Origin: Hyalangium ruber
GTDB taxonomy: Bacteria; Myxococcota; Myxococcia; Myxococcales; Myxococcaceae
Assembly: GCF_034259325.1 (NCBI RefSeq)
Contig: NZ_JAXIVS010000024.1
Coordinates: forward strand, 37,132 to 101,131
Direction: 5' to 3'
DNA: 64,000 nucleotides
The notes under the pieces are model-generated. The model did no database searches, had not been told where the DNA came from, and saw only the letters and a list, made by a program, of their open reading frames with translations. Position numbers and translations under genes: made by a program. Below are positions 47,670 through 56,691 of this stretch, in pieces (positions within the stretch are counted from its first letter, which is position 1; each line of letters begins with the position of its first letter).

Positions 47670-50486
47670 ATGAGTCCCATGCCGCCGAAGGACAGCCCGA
47701 GCGATCTCGAGCTCGACGCGACCCTGATGAAAGAGGGGCCGAAGTCCCCCACGGCGCGCAGGCGGATACCTCCCACACTCGCCGCGCGGTACGAGGACCT
47801 CCAGCTCGCGGGTGAGGGGGCGATGGGCACCGTCCACCGGGCGGTGGATGCGCGGCTTGGACGGCCCATCGCGCTGAAGCTCCTCAAGAGCGACGATCCC
47901 AAACTCTGCCTCAGGTTCATCGCGGAGGCGCGCTCCCAGGCTCGCATCCAGCACGAGCACGTGTGCTGCGTGTACGAAGCCGGACTGGCGGATGGCGAGC
48001 CGTACATCGTGATGCAGTACATCGATGGCGAGCCGCTGTCGCGGGTGCGCACGCGCATGACGCTCGAGCAGCAGGTGAAGCTGCTCCAGGAGGTCTCCCT
48101 CGCGGCGCACGAGGCGCACCGGCAGGGGATGATCCATCGGGATCTCAAGCCGGGAAACATCCTCGTCGAACAGCGCGAGAACGGGACGTGGAAGCCATAC
48201 ATCGTGGACTTCGGCCTCGCGCGCCAGGTCGCGGAGCAAGGACAGACGCAGACAGGTGAGGTCCTCGGGACGCCCGCATATATGTCTCCAGAGCAGGCCA
48301 ATGGGGATGTCCACCAGCTCGATCGCCGCTCGGACGTGTACTCGCTGGGCGCCACGCTGTACGACGTGATCGCCGGGCGGCCTCCCTTCGTCTCGGAGCA
48401 CCCGTGGAAGCTGCTGTTGATCTCGGCGCTGGAGGACCCTCCTCCGCTGGGACAGGTGAAGCCCGGCGTCCCGAAGGATCTCGAGACCGTGGTGATGAAG
48501 TGCCTGGAGCGAGATCCCTCGCGCCGCTACGAGTCAGCGAAGGCCCTCGCGGAGGACTTGCGGCGCACCCTGGATGGCGTGCCGATCCACGCGAAGCAGG
48601 CCTCGTGGGGGTACCGCCTCTGGAAGAAGGCCCTGCGGCACAAGCTGCTCACGGTGAGCCTGGGAACGCTCCTGCTGGGGCTGCTCGCCTCGGGAACGAT
48701 CTGGGTACAGGGCCAACGGCACGCGGCGGAGCAGTCACGGCTGGCCCAGGAGCTGGGCGAGAGCGTGAAGGAGATGGAGCTGTTCCTTCGCGGAGCGTAC
48801 GCCCTGCCGCTCCATGACGTGGAGCGGGAACGGAGCCTGGTGCGCACCCGGCTTGAGGAGCTCGAGCGGGGCATGCGCGAGACGGGCGAGGCCGGCGTGG
48901 GGCCCGGGCACTACGCGCTCGGGTTGGGAGCGCTCGCGCTCGGTGAGCCTGCGAGGGCTCGAACCCACCTGGAGCAGGCGCTGGCGGCCGGATACTCCTC
49001 GGCGAACCTCGAATATGCGCTGGGGCGAGCGCTCGGAGAGCTCTTCCGGGAAGCCTTGGAGGACACCCGGCGCATCACCCAGCCAAAGGAGCGACAGAAG
49101 AAGGTCGCGCTCCTCGAACGGGAGCTCCGCGACCCTGCCCTGCTCCACCTGCGCGCGGCGATGGGCGCCCGACTCGAGGTCCCCGAGTATGTGGAGGGGC
49201 TGATCTCCCTCTACGCGGGAAACCACGAGGCGGCGATCGCGAAGGCCCAGGCGGCGTTCGCCAAGGCCCCGTGGATGTACGAGCCGAAGAAGCTCGAGGG
49301 GGACGCCCTGTACGCGGAGGGCAGCAAGTACCGACATGACGCGGCGTTCGACTACGAGAAGATGAAGGGCTACTTCGAGCGGGCCTCGCGGGCCTACCAG
49401 GTCGCGGCGGAGATGGGCCGCAGCGATCCCTCCCTCCACCAGGCGGAGTGTGAGCTCTGGCAGAAGCGAGGGTGGGCGGACTTCTCCCAGGGCGTGCCGT
49501 CGGATACCTCCTTCGAGACCGCTCAAGCGGCATGCGACCGCGCGGTGCGCTCGAGCTCGAAGCAGAGCGGGGCCCTGGTACAGCGGGCCCTCGTACTCCT
49601 GGCGCGGGTGCATGTGCTGGGCATCCACGTCTCGGAGGCCACGCTCCCCGTGGTGGAAGAGGCGCTCGAGAGCGCCCAGGCGGGAATGCGCGCGCGCCCC
49701 GAGGATGTCATGGCCCACTACGCGGTGGCCCAGGCCCTCTACCGTCGAGCCTATCTCCTGGAGGTGCTGGGCCACGAGGCATCCATGGAGCCGGCCATCA
49801 CCGCGTACCAGCGGGTCCTCTCGCTGGAGCCCGGTTTCACCTGGGCTCACAACGAGCTGGGAGAGGCGTATCTCGATGAGGCGGGAACGGCCCTCAATCA
49901 GGGCCGAGCGGCCACGCCCCTGCTGGAGCTGGCGATCGCCCAGTACGAGAAGGCTCTGGAGCTCGATCCTGCCTTCACATTGCCCGTGGGCGGCTTGCTG
50001 GAAGCGGCGACCATGCGGCTCGAGGCGGAGATCGCCCGAAAGCACGAGGCACCCGAAGCGCTGGAGGCGCTCTCTCGGGCCGTGAACCGGCTCGAGCCGA
50101 TCGGTTCCAGCCCTTGGGTCATCGCGCTCTGGAAGGCGCGCGCGTTCCGACTCCAAGCCCACCACGACTTCGTGCTCGGCCGGGATGCGCGGCTGCCGCT
50201 GGAGCGGGCCTCCTCGGTCATCCGCGACCTGGCCGGTGTGCCCCCAACGGATGCCTGGCTGATCGAGGAGTGGGTCCTGGGCCGTGCCCTCTCGGTCGAG
50301 AATGAGCGGCGCCAGGACCGCGACTCGGCACCCGCGCTCGAAGCGGCACGCGCGGGAGTGCGAACGCTGGGCAACCTGAACCGCCAGCGCGCCATGGCCG
50401 CGTGCGAGGCGGCGGTTCTGCTGAGCCCGAGCCTTGCCCGGGAGTGCCGGCGAGTCTCGATTGAAGCCCACGCACCTGTCCCCTGA
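47670..50486 (+). CDS. Serine/threonine protein kinase with C-terminal TPR region
   Basis: The 938-aa Hanks-type kinase has its kinase domain at about residues 41-305. It includes GEGAMG (glycine loop), Lys70 (IALKLL), the catalytic loop HRDLKPGNIL, DFGLAR and the activation-end GTPAYMSPEQ. A single membrane segment (about 325-350, LLTVSLGTLLLGLLASGTIWV) separates it from a large extracytoplasmic TPR-like region of about 580 residues. This layout is very common in myxobacteria. Substrates are unknown. It follows the FixJ-like gene after 130 bases and has its own AT-rich upstream region. Confidence 0.9.
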   Translation: MSPMPPKDSPSDLELDATLMKEGPKSPTARRRIPPTLAARYEDLQLAGEGAMGTVHRAVDARLGRPIALKLLKSDDPKLCLRFIAEARSQARIQHEHVCCVYEAGLADGEPYIVMQYIDGEPLSRVRTRMTLEQQVKLLQEVSLAAHEAHRQGMIHRDLKPGNILVEQRENGTWKPYIVDFGLARQVAEQGQTQTGEVLGTPAYMSPEQANGDVHQLDRRSDVYSLGATLYDVIAGRPPFVSEHPWKLLLISALEDPPPLGQVKPGVPKDLETVVMKCLERDPSRRYESAKALAEDLRRTLDGVPIHAKQASWGYRLWKKALRHKLLTVSLGTLLLGLLASGTIWVQGQRHAAEQSRLAQELGESVKEMELFLRGAYALPLHDVERERSLVRTRLEELERGMRETGEAGVGPGHYALGLGALALGEPARARTHLEQALAAGYSSANLEYALGRALGELFREALEDTRRITQPKERQKKVALLERELRDPALLHLRAAMGARLEVPEYVEGLISLYAGNHEAAIAKAQAAFAKAPWMYEPKKLEGDALYAEGSKYRHDAAFDYEKMKGYFERASRAYQVAAEMGRSDPSLHQAECELWQKRGWADFSQGVPSDTSFETAQAACDRAVRSSSKQSGALVQRALVLLARVHVLGIHVSEATLPVVEEALESAQAGMRARPEDVMAHYAVAQALYRRAYLLEVLGHEASMEPAITAYQRVLSLEPGFTWAHNELGEAYLDEAGTALNQGRAATPLLELAIAQYEKALELDPAFTLPVGGLLEAATMRLEAEIARKHEAPEALEALSRAVNRLEPIGSSPWVIALWKARAFRLQAHHDFVLGRDARLPLERASSVIRDLAGVPPTDAWLIEEWVLGRALSVENERRQDRDSAPALEAARAGVRTLGNLNRQRAMAACEAAVLLSPSLARECRRVSIEAHAPVP

Positions 50487-50523
50487 ATTTCCCCCTCACC
50501 CGTTCTTCCCCCCGGAGAAGCCC

Positions 50524-51381
50524 ATGCCGCTCGCGCCCCCGCGTCTTCTGATCTTCACGGTCCTCATGACCGGCCTCGCTGGATGCGGGCCCATCGAGGA
50601 GGACCTCGAGCTGGACCCGCACCTCGACACTACGGAACAGGCCGCGAGGAACTCCCAGCGTCCTCCGCCCAATGGACTCAACGGGACGAGTCCCTCCTGC
50701 TTCTGGGCCCACGGCACCCAGAAGGCGCTCAGGTCCCTGGGCGGCGCCGCGCTCGATCAGGGCGAGGGGTGGTTGTCGAACATCCCCCTGAGCCAGGTCA
50801 ACGCGTCCTGTCGGCACGTCCTCCGCTCCGCCGTCGAGTGTGCCCTCACCCAGGAGCAGTCCGTACAGGATCCGGTGACGGGAGAGGTCTACACGGGCTG
50901 GTGGGGGCTTGCTCCCTCGTGGCTGGGCGAGGTGTTGGATGTGCCGGGCCGCCGGTACGTGACGGGGTGCATGGTCCAACGGTTGAATTACTACGGAGCC
51001 CAGGTCCCCCTCCTCCTGGAGGGGCCCTCCCCCGCCATCGCGCAGAGCGAGACGTATGGCTCGCAGTACCCCATCTCGGAGTCGACCGTCTTCGGAGACC
51101 TGTTCTCGTCCACCACGCCCCTGCTGGGGCTGCTGCCCGCGTTCAACGTGTTCGTTTGCTGGGAGCCGCTCCTGCCCCAGTCCTGTGGCCTGCTGGGGTT
51201 GCCCCTCATCCTGGAGAAGCGGATCTGCGACGACCTCCCGCTGTGCGGCGCCATCCCGGTGGGGCCCTGCGCCTTGTCGTGTGTGCAGAATGGCCCGTAT
51301 TGGAAATGTCGGCCGGGCCTGTTGGCTCCGCTGCAGACGGAGACGGTCCGGGCGAAGCTGGAGACGAGCAGCTGTCAGTGA
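50524..51381 (+). CDS. Predicted Cys-containing lipoprotein of unknown function
   Basis: The 285-aa protein has a lipoprotein signal ending LMTGLAGC (Cys20) and Gly at +2. The mature part contains about fifteen cysteines, several in the last 100 residues (CWEPLLPQSC, CDDLPLCG, CALSCVQNGPYWKC), which suggests disulfide bonds outside the cytoplasm. The ATG at 50524 follows GGAGAAG. No domain is recognised. It begins 37 bases after the kinase gene. Confidence 0.55.
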   Translation: MPLAPPRLLIFTVLMTGLAGCGPIEEDLELDPHLDTTEQAARNSQRPPPNGLNGTSPSCFWAHGTQKALRSLGGAALDQGEGWLSNIPLSQVNASCRHVLRSAVECALTQEQSVQDPVTGEVYTGWWGLAPSWLGEVLDVPGRRYVTGCMVQRLNYYGAQVPLLLEGPSPAIAQSETYGSQYPISESTVFGDLFSSTTPLLGLLPAFNVFVCWEPLLPQSCGLLGLPLILEKRICDDLPLCGAIPVGPCALSCVQNGPYWKCRPGLLAPLQTETVRAKLETSSCQ

Positions 51382-51452
51382 GCGAGGGCGGCCAGAAAAT
51401 CGGAGTAGGCCCAGCGGTCGAATAGGCTGGGCCTGTCATCCGGGAAGAGGCA

Positions 51453-52283
51453 ATGGCCCAATGTAACGCCACAGGCTGTACGCAAGAGGCTCTGCCTACC
51501 AAGGCCAAGTGCTTTGCGCACAACTACGTCGCGCTGCGGGCGCAGGGAGCCAAGCCGACGTCCTTCTCCCAGCTCTCTTCCGCCGAGCAGACCGCTGTCG
51601 GCAAGGTGTTGTTCACCCAGCTCCAGGGCACCGCGGCTCCCCTCACCGAGAAGTTCCACACGGACAACGAGTCGGCCTGGGGCTACGCGCTGGACTCCGT
51701 GGCCAAGTCCAACGTGTTCGGTACCTGCCTGGCGTTGTGCGTCTGGCAGAAGCAGGCCGTCGGCACCACGGACAAGTCCACGGTGGAGCTGGTGATGGGC
51801 GTCAACGACAGCAGCACGGAGTCGAACGTCACCGACAAGGTCAAAGCCGCGACGGTGGCTGTCAGCAAGGAGCTGGCGGCGTACAAGACAAGCGTCCGTC
51901 GGGTGATCTTCCTCAACGGCACGAGCGGCCAGATCTACGCAGGCGGCGCGCCCACCGCGGTGACCCTCGCCTACGACAACCGGCTGACGATTCATGCCGA
52001 AATGCGCGTGCTCGAGTACATGCATCTGCACCTCGGAGGAGACCGAGGCGCGGGGGTGGCCAGGCTCGCGGATCGCCACTACATCGGCATCTCCAAGCTG
52101 TGCTGCGCCAAGTGCGAGGCCATTCTCGCAGCCTATAACGGATGGGCTGGCGGGTGGTTCACCGTCGAGCGGCAGGGAGTCCATGGGCGGGTGGACCACC
52201 AGTGGCACGTCCCCCGGGCACTCAAGCGACTCACCGACGGCATCGCGTATTGGAAGACGCTGAAGCACGCCCTGCAGACGTGA
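51453..52283 (+). CDS. Deaminase-like protein (OTT_1508-type) with N-terminal Cys/His motif
   Basis: The 276-aa product has no signal peptide. It carries the zinc-dependent deaminase signature: His181-Ala-Glu183 (TIHAEMRVLEYM), then IGISKLCCAKCEAIL with Cys218-x2-Cys221. In the family, the His and two Cys bind zinc and the Glu is the proton shuttle. The SKxCC-x2-C context and spacing look like OTT_1508-type deaminases, a branch linked to toxins and conflict systems. An N-terminal Cys4-x4-Cys9-x10-Cys20-x2-His23 set could bind a second zinc. No immunity gene is evident beside it. The substrate (nucleobase, nucleic acid or other) is unknown. Confidence 0.6.
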   Translation: MAQCNATGCTQEALPTKAKCFAHNYVALRAQGAKPTSFSQLSSAEQTAVGKVLFTQLQGTAAPLTEKFHTDNESAWGYALDSVAKSNVFGTCLALCVWQKQAVGTTDKSTVELVMGVNDSSTESNVTDKVKAATVAVSKELAAYKTSVRRVIFLNGTSGQIYAGGAPTAVTLAYDNRLTIHAEMRVLEYMHLHLGGDRGAGVARLADRHYIGISKLCCAKCEAILAAYNGWAGGWFTVERQGVHGRVDHQWHVPRALKRLTDGIAYWKTLKHALQT

Positions 52284-52340
52284 GGGCACGCCGCGGCACC
52301 TGCTATTCTGCGAGGAGTCCTGAGCCCTCCGAAGCTCCTC

Positions 52341-53591
52341 GTGTCCATGCGCTCCCTTCCCCTCGCCTACCTGGCCGGCACCGCGATCCTGCTGGCAACG
52401 GCCGCCGGCGGCTTCGTGCTGGTCCGCGATGCCGACGTGCTGGCGCTGCGCCTGCCGACGCGGATCCTGGCTCCCACACAGCACGCAATCGAGGGCCCCC
52501 GAGAAGCCGTGGAACACTTCCAGTGCAATCGGTGCCACGTGGTGGCCGGCGTCGAGCCGGAGTCGGCGTCCCTGGGCGAGAACTGCGTGACCTGCCATCA
52601 GGCCATCAACGCAGGGCGGCTCGACCTCTGGTACCAGGAGGAGGAGATCGCGCGCTGGAACCAGAACCTCACGCACCTGGTTCGGACCCCGGACCTTGGC
52701 TCGCTGGGCCAGCGCGTGAAGCGGAGCTGGCTCACCGGCTGGCTCCAGGCGCCGCACGCGGTGCGGCCGCTCTACGGGGCCACCATGCCCAAGCTGAAGA
52801 TCGGCCCACGGGAAGCCGAGCTCATCGCCGACTTCTTCGCGGTGACCGAGGAGGAGTCCGGTGAGCCCGCGAGAGGAGACGCGGCGGCGGGCCGCGCGCT
52901 CTACGCGAAGAGCCAGTGCGCGAGCTGTCACTACCGTGGAGACGCTCCGGTCGCGTCCCTGCGCTACGGCGCGCCGGAGTTCCGTAGCCCCTCGGCCCGG
53001 CGGCGAGCCCCCGACCTCCGGTATGTGCGCAGCCGCATGTCGCTCCCGCAGCTTCGGAGCTGGCTGGTGGATCCGCACCGCCTCCTCCCCGACACCGAGA
53101 TGCCCACCTTCCAGTTCACCCCGAAGGAGGTCGAGGATCTGGTGACCTTCCTGAGCGAAGCGCTGCCAGAGGTGACGGCCGAGCCACGACCCGCTCCTCC
53201 GCCCCGGCTGCTCGATCGCGAGGTGCATTACCCGGAGGTCGCGCAGAAGCTCTCACGCCATCTCTGCTTCCACTGCCACTCCGACATGAGCCGGCCGGGT
53301 GATCAGGGGCCGGGAAACACCGGCGGATTCGGCTACGACGGCGTCTTGCTCGATCTGGCCACCCGGGAGGGCATCCTCCGTGGCATCAACCGGGACGGTC
53401 GGTTCCAGGGGCTTCCGGATCGACTGGAGGATGGAACGCCCCGACTGGTCGCCAGCCTGCGCGCCCGCCACGCCGAGCTGAACGGGCGATACGACCCGAC
53501 AGTCCTGGGCATGCCGCTGGGGCTCCCGCCCCTTCCTGACGAGGACATCGATCTGATCTACACGTGGATCGAGCAGGGCGCGCCCGAGTAG
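52341..53591 (+). CDS. Tetraheme c-type cytochrome
   Basis: The 416-aa protein has an N-terminal membrane anchor or signal (about 9-28) and four CxxCH heme sites: Cys62-His66, Cys82-His86, Cys192-His196 and Cys308-His312. The first two lie close together, and the others sit in separate mono-heme-like domains. The mature part should face the periplasm and carry electrons. The start is GTG at 52341, with an ATG two codons later. It stands alone, and its donor and acceptor are unknown; the periplasmic molybdenum hydroxylase 11 kb away lacks a cytochrome gene beside it. Confidence 0.85.
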   Translation: MSMRSLPLAYLAGTAILLATAAGGFVLVRDADVLALRLPTRILAPTQHAIEGPREAVEHFQCNRCHVVAGVEPESASLGENCVTCHQAINAGRLDLWYQEEEIARWNQNLTHLVRTPDLGSLGQRVKRSWLTGWLQAPHAVRPLYGATMPKLKIGPREAELIADFFAVTEEESGEPARGDAAAGRALYAKSQCASCHYRGDAPVASLRYGAPEFRSPSARRRAPDLRYVRSRMSLPQLRSWLVDPHRLLPDTEMPTFQFTPKEVEDLVTFLSEALPEVTAEPRPAPPPRLLDREVHYPEVAQKLSRHLCFHCHSDMSRPGDQGPGNTGGFGYDGVLLDLATREGILRGINRDGRFQGLPDRLEDGTPRLVASLRARHAELNGRYDPTVLGMPLGLPPLPDEDIDLIYTWIEQGAPE

Positions 53592-53604
53592 GCGGCGATC
53601 TCGC

Positions 53605-54120
53605 TCACGGGACGAGGTTCGGGCAAGCCTCGGAGAGCCGCTGGAACCTCGAGCAGTAGCAGCCGCACGAGTCTGGCGATCTGCATGCGTCGATGCCCAC
53701 GGGCTTGGAGCAGTCACAGTCGGGGCGCTTGCCGAGCTGTTGGAGATCCGAGGCCGCGCGCTGCGTACACCGCGCGCAGATCCGGCACTCGCTGGGGCAG
53801 GCCCCTTCTTCGAAGCTGCTGGCGTTGTACCAGGGCGTTATCCCCGCCAGTTCCTGCTCCGTCATGCCCGAGGGTTCCCACCTGTTGACGGCGCAGGAAC
53901 CATCCGCTTGCGGCGCACAGCATGGATTGCAGCCAGGTTCCGTGGGCGCCCGGCACGCGTTCGGAGGCTCGGGAGTGGCAGCGCTCGCCGTGGAGACACC
54001 CGAGTCACGGGGGGCGCTGTCCGCGCTGGGGGGCTGCTTGATCTCGGATGTGCAGGGTTTGCACCCCACGACGATCATGGCGAGCACGGCCCATCGGAAA
54101 AGAGAGCGCATCTTCGGCAC
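53605..54120 (-). CDS. Cys-rich predicted lipoprotein
   Basis: The 171-aa protein has a lipobox (VVGC, Cys20) after a short hydrophobic signal. A Ser/Ala/Pro-rich linker leads into a region with about nineteen cysteines, with clusters such as CNPCCAPQADGSC, CPSECRICARC, CDCSKP and CGCYCS. The pattern suggests a disulfide-rich secreted domain rather than a metal cluster. No family is recognised. It is convergent with the cytochrome gene and divergent from the DUF92 fusion gene. Confidence 0.6.
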   Translation of the reverse strand: MPKMRSLFRWAVLAMIVVGCKPCTSEIKQPPSADSAPRDSGVSTASAATPEPPNACRAPTEPGCNPCCAPQADGSCAVNRWEPSGMTEQELAGITPWYNASSFEEGACPSECRICARCTQRAASDLQQLGKRPDCDCSKPVGIDACRSPDSCGCYCSRFQRLSEACPNLVP

Positions 54121-54186
54121 GGACGACCTCCAGGGCGCGCACTCTATCTCTCCGGTGTCTCGAGGCGAGGGCTAAACTCGGTCGCC

Positions 54187-55623
54187 ATGAGCCAGGATCT
54201 CCAGGCACTCCTCGTGTCCTATGCCTACGTGGGCGCGTGCGTTTTGGTGGGCGAGGTGGCGGCTCGACGCGGGGTGTCCCGGGAGTTCTCGCGCAAGCTC
54301 ATCCATGTGAGCGTGGGCCTGTGGGTCTTCGGCGCGCTGGCGCTGTTCGAGCACCGGGAGCTGGCGGTGGTGCCCTCGCTGACGGCGGCGGTGGCCAACT
54401 GGGTCATCCACCGCAAGCGCCTGCTGAAGGCGGTGGAGACCGAGCCCGACAACCTGGGAACGGTCTGGTTCGCGCTCTCCTTCTCGGTGTGCCTCTGGGT
54501 GGCGTGGGACCAGCCCTCGGTAGCGGCGGGAAGCCTGCTGGCCATGGTCGTGGGGGATGCGCTGGCATCGCTGGTGGGCCGGCGCTTCGGCCGCCACCGC
54601 TATGAGACGCTCAGCGGGGAGCGGAAGAGTCTGGAGGGCTCGCTGGCCATGCTCGCGGGCACCTTCCTGGCCGTGCTGGCCGTGCTCACGTGGATGCCGG
54701 GCCTCTCGCCGGACATGCCCCGGGTGTCACTGGCCGTGCTGTGCGCCGTGGTGGCCACCTGCGCCGAAGCTCTCGGCATCCGGGGCCGGGACAACCTGTG
54801 GGTGCCGCTGAGCGCCCTGGCCGTGCTCGCCTGGACTCCGACTGCCTATGCCACGGGCCTGGGCATGGGCGCGGGGGTGGCCCTGCTCATTGGCGTGGCC
54901 GCCTGGCTTCGGGGCTCACTGAGTCCCAGCGGCGTACTGGGAGCGATCGTCGTCGGGGCACCGGTCTTCGGGCTGGCGGGCACGGTGGGGGTGGCGGCGC
55001 TGCTCGGCTTCTTCTTTTCTTCGAGCGCGCTGTCCAAGGCCTTCCGGGAGCGGAAGGCCGGCGTGGAGGCGGAGTACGCCAAGACAGGGACACGCGATCT
55101 GGGGCAGGCCTTGGCCAACGGTGGCGTGGCGGCGCTGGCGGCCGTGCTCCTGGCCCTCACGGGGGACTCGCGCTATCTGCTGGCGATGCTCGGCGCCCTG
55201 GTCGCAGCCAACGCGGACACGTGGGCCACGGAGCTGGGGGTTCTCTCTCGCTCCCCTCCCCGGCTGATCACCACCCTGCGGCCAGTGGCTCCCGGCACGT
55301 CCGGCGCGGTATCGGGAGTGGGACTGCTGGCCTCCACCGCGGGCGCCGCCTTCGTGGGAATCCTCGCCCTGCTGGCGGGCCTCTCGTGGAAGCTCCTGCC
55401 CTGGCTCGTGTTGGCGGGAGTCGTGGGCTCGTTGGTGGACAGCTTCCTCGGAGCCACGGTGCAGGACGTGCGCTGGTGCGAGCCCTGTGCCCGGGAGACC
55501 GAGCGCCGCATCCACCGCTGCGGCCAGCCCACCCGTGCCCTTCGGGGCTTGTCCTGGCTGGGCAACGACACCGTCAACGGGGTGGCCACCGCCGCAGGAG
55601 CCTTGCTGGCCTTCTGGGCATGA
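54187..55623 (+). CDS. Fusion of phytol/dolichol-kinase-like domain and DUF92 (VTE6-like) domain
   Basis: This 478-aa polytopic membrane protein has about a dozen hydrophobic segments. The N-terminal half carries the CTP-dependent phytol/dolichol kinase hallmark (VGDALASLVGRRFGRHRY, then GERKSLEGS). The C-terminal half is a DUF92 domain (GTRDLGQALANGG, AANADTWATELGVLS, GTSGAVSGVGL, GSLVDSFLGATVQ). In plants the same two activities are the separate enzymes VTE5 (phytol kinase) and VTE6 (phytyl-phosphate kinase), which recycle phytol to phytyl diphosphate. By analogy this protein may turn a prenol into its diphosphate in two steps; the substrate is inferred. Confidence 0.75.
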   Translation: MSQDLQALLVSYAYVGACVLVGEVAARRGVSREFSRKLIHVSVGLWVFGALALFEHRELAVVPSLTAAVANWVIHRKRLLKAVETEPDNLGTVWFALSFSVCLWVAWDQPSVAAGSLLAMVVGDALASLVGRRFGRHRYETLSGERKSLEGSLAMLAGTFLAVLAVLTWMPGLSPDMPRVSLAVLCAVVATCAEALGIRGRDNLWVPLSALAVLAWTPTAYATGLGMGAGVALLIGVAAWLRGSLSPSGVLGAIVVGAPVFGLAGTVGVAALLGFFFSSSALSKAFRERKAGVEAEYAKTGTRDLGQALANGGVAALAAVLLALTGDSRYLLAMLGALVAANADTWATELGVLSRSPPRLITTLRPVAPGTSGAVSGVGLLASTAGAAFVGILALLAGLSWKLLPWLVLAGVVGSLVDSFLGATVQDVRWCEPCARETERRIHRCGQPTRALRGLSWLGNDTVNGVATAAGALLAFWA

Positions 55624-55643
55624 CTTCTTCCCTTCAAGTGGAG

Positions 55644-56681
55644 CTACTCCGGGACGGCCTTCCCGCTCGATTCATGGCTCAGGGGAACCCGGAACAGGTG
55701 CCCCGTGCCGGTGCCAACGAACAGGGCGGGAGGTTGGGTCGAGGCCGCCAGTGAGACAGCCTTGGCTCCACCGGGCAGTTGGATGCGCGGCAGGCTTTCG
55801 CGCGTGAGGACATCCATGCCGGCGAGGTCTCCCGCGTCGAGCCACCACAGGTGCCTGCTGTCCGTCCAGGCCGCGGGAGCCAGGCTGGAAGCAATCTGGA
55901 ACTCGAGGCCGCTCTCCCCATCGCAGACGGTGAGTGCGCTCGAAGCTTGGAGTATCCAGGCGATGTAACGACCGTCAGGCGAGAATCGCCCGGGTGCCTT
56001 GGGCGAGAGCCGGTGCTGCTCCACCCGGGAGGCACACTGCCAGGCTCCGACCACGGTAGGCGGGGAGCGGCCATCCCACTCCATCACGCTCCCGCCATGC
56101 ATGTACCGCAAGGTGTTGGGCCGGGTGCCCGTCATGAACAGCTCGTCCTTCACCTTCACCCAGTCCGGAACCGGACTGCCGAGGAGCGTGCCGTCGGCGT
56201 TGTACGCTCCAGCGGAGCCTCCGAACCAGCCACTGCCGCTGGCCCAGGCTCCTCCCGTGAACTCCACATCCGTCATGGGGATGGGAGCGCCGGAGTCCCG
56301 GAAGATGATGAAGGGGGCCTCCGGGCCCAGCGGCAGAAAGACGAAGCCCGCCGTCCCGTCCGGGCTCAGCGCGAGATGCCAGAGATCGTTCCGCAAGCGG
56401 CCCCGCCAGCTCCACACCGGTGCTCCATCTGGCAGGCGCACCACGCGGTAGTCGAAAGCTCCCTCGGGGAGCGCCCACCGGGTGAAGAGCAAGGTGCCGT
56501 TGGCCGAGACCCGGAGCTCCTCCAGGCGGCTGTCTCGGAGATCGAGCAGCGTGGAGACCTCGAGCGCTTCAACCGGCATGGAGGCCGCTGGGGCCCCGCC
56601 CGCCACGGTGCCATGCCGGCACTGCGTGAGCAGAGCCCCGGCGAACACCAGGGCAGCCAGGGGCAGCAATCTCGCGTTCAA
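55644..56681 (-). CDS. Predicted lipoprotein with beta-propeller-like repeats
   Basis: The 345-aa protein has a signal ending LLTQC (Cys21). It then shows repeating strands such as LRVSANGTLLFTRW, LALSPDGTAGFVF and GRFSPDGRYIAWIL, spaced like blades of a WD40 or TolB-type propeller. There are no catalytic motifs. It is probably exposed at the cell surface or in the periplasm. It lies 10 bases after the lysozyme-like gene on the same strand. Confidence 0.55.
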   Translation of the reverse strand: MNARLLPLAALVFAGALLTQCRHGTVAGGAPAASMPVEALEVSTLLDLRDSRLEELRVSANGTLLFTRWALPEGAFDYRVVRLPDGAPVWSWRGRLRNDLWHLALSPDGTAGFVFLPLGPEAPFIIFRDSGAPIPMTDVEFTGGAWASGSGWFGGSAGAYNADGTLLGSPVPDWVKVKDELFMTGTRPNTLRYMHGGSVMEWDGRSPPTVVGAWQCASRVEQHRLSPKAPGRFSPDGRYIAWILQASSALTVCDGESGLEFQIASSLAPAAWTDSRHLWWLDAGDLAGMDVLTRESLPRIQLPGGAKAVSLAASTQPPALFVGTGTGHLFRVPLSHESSGKAVPE

Positions 56682-56691
56682 GCCCGAGCGC

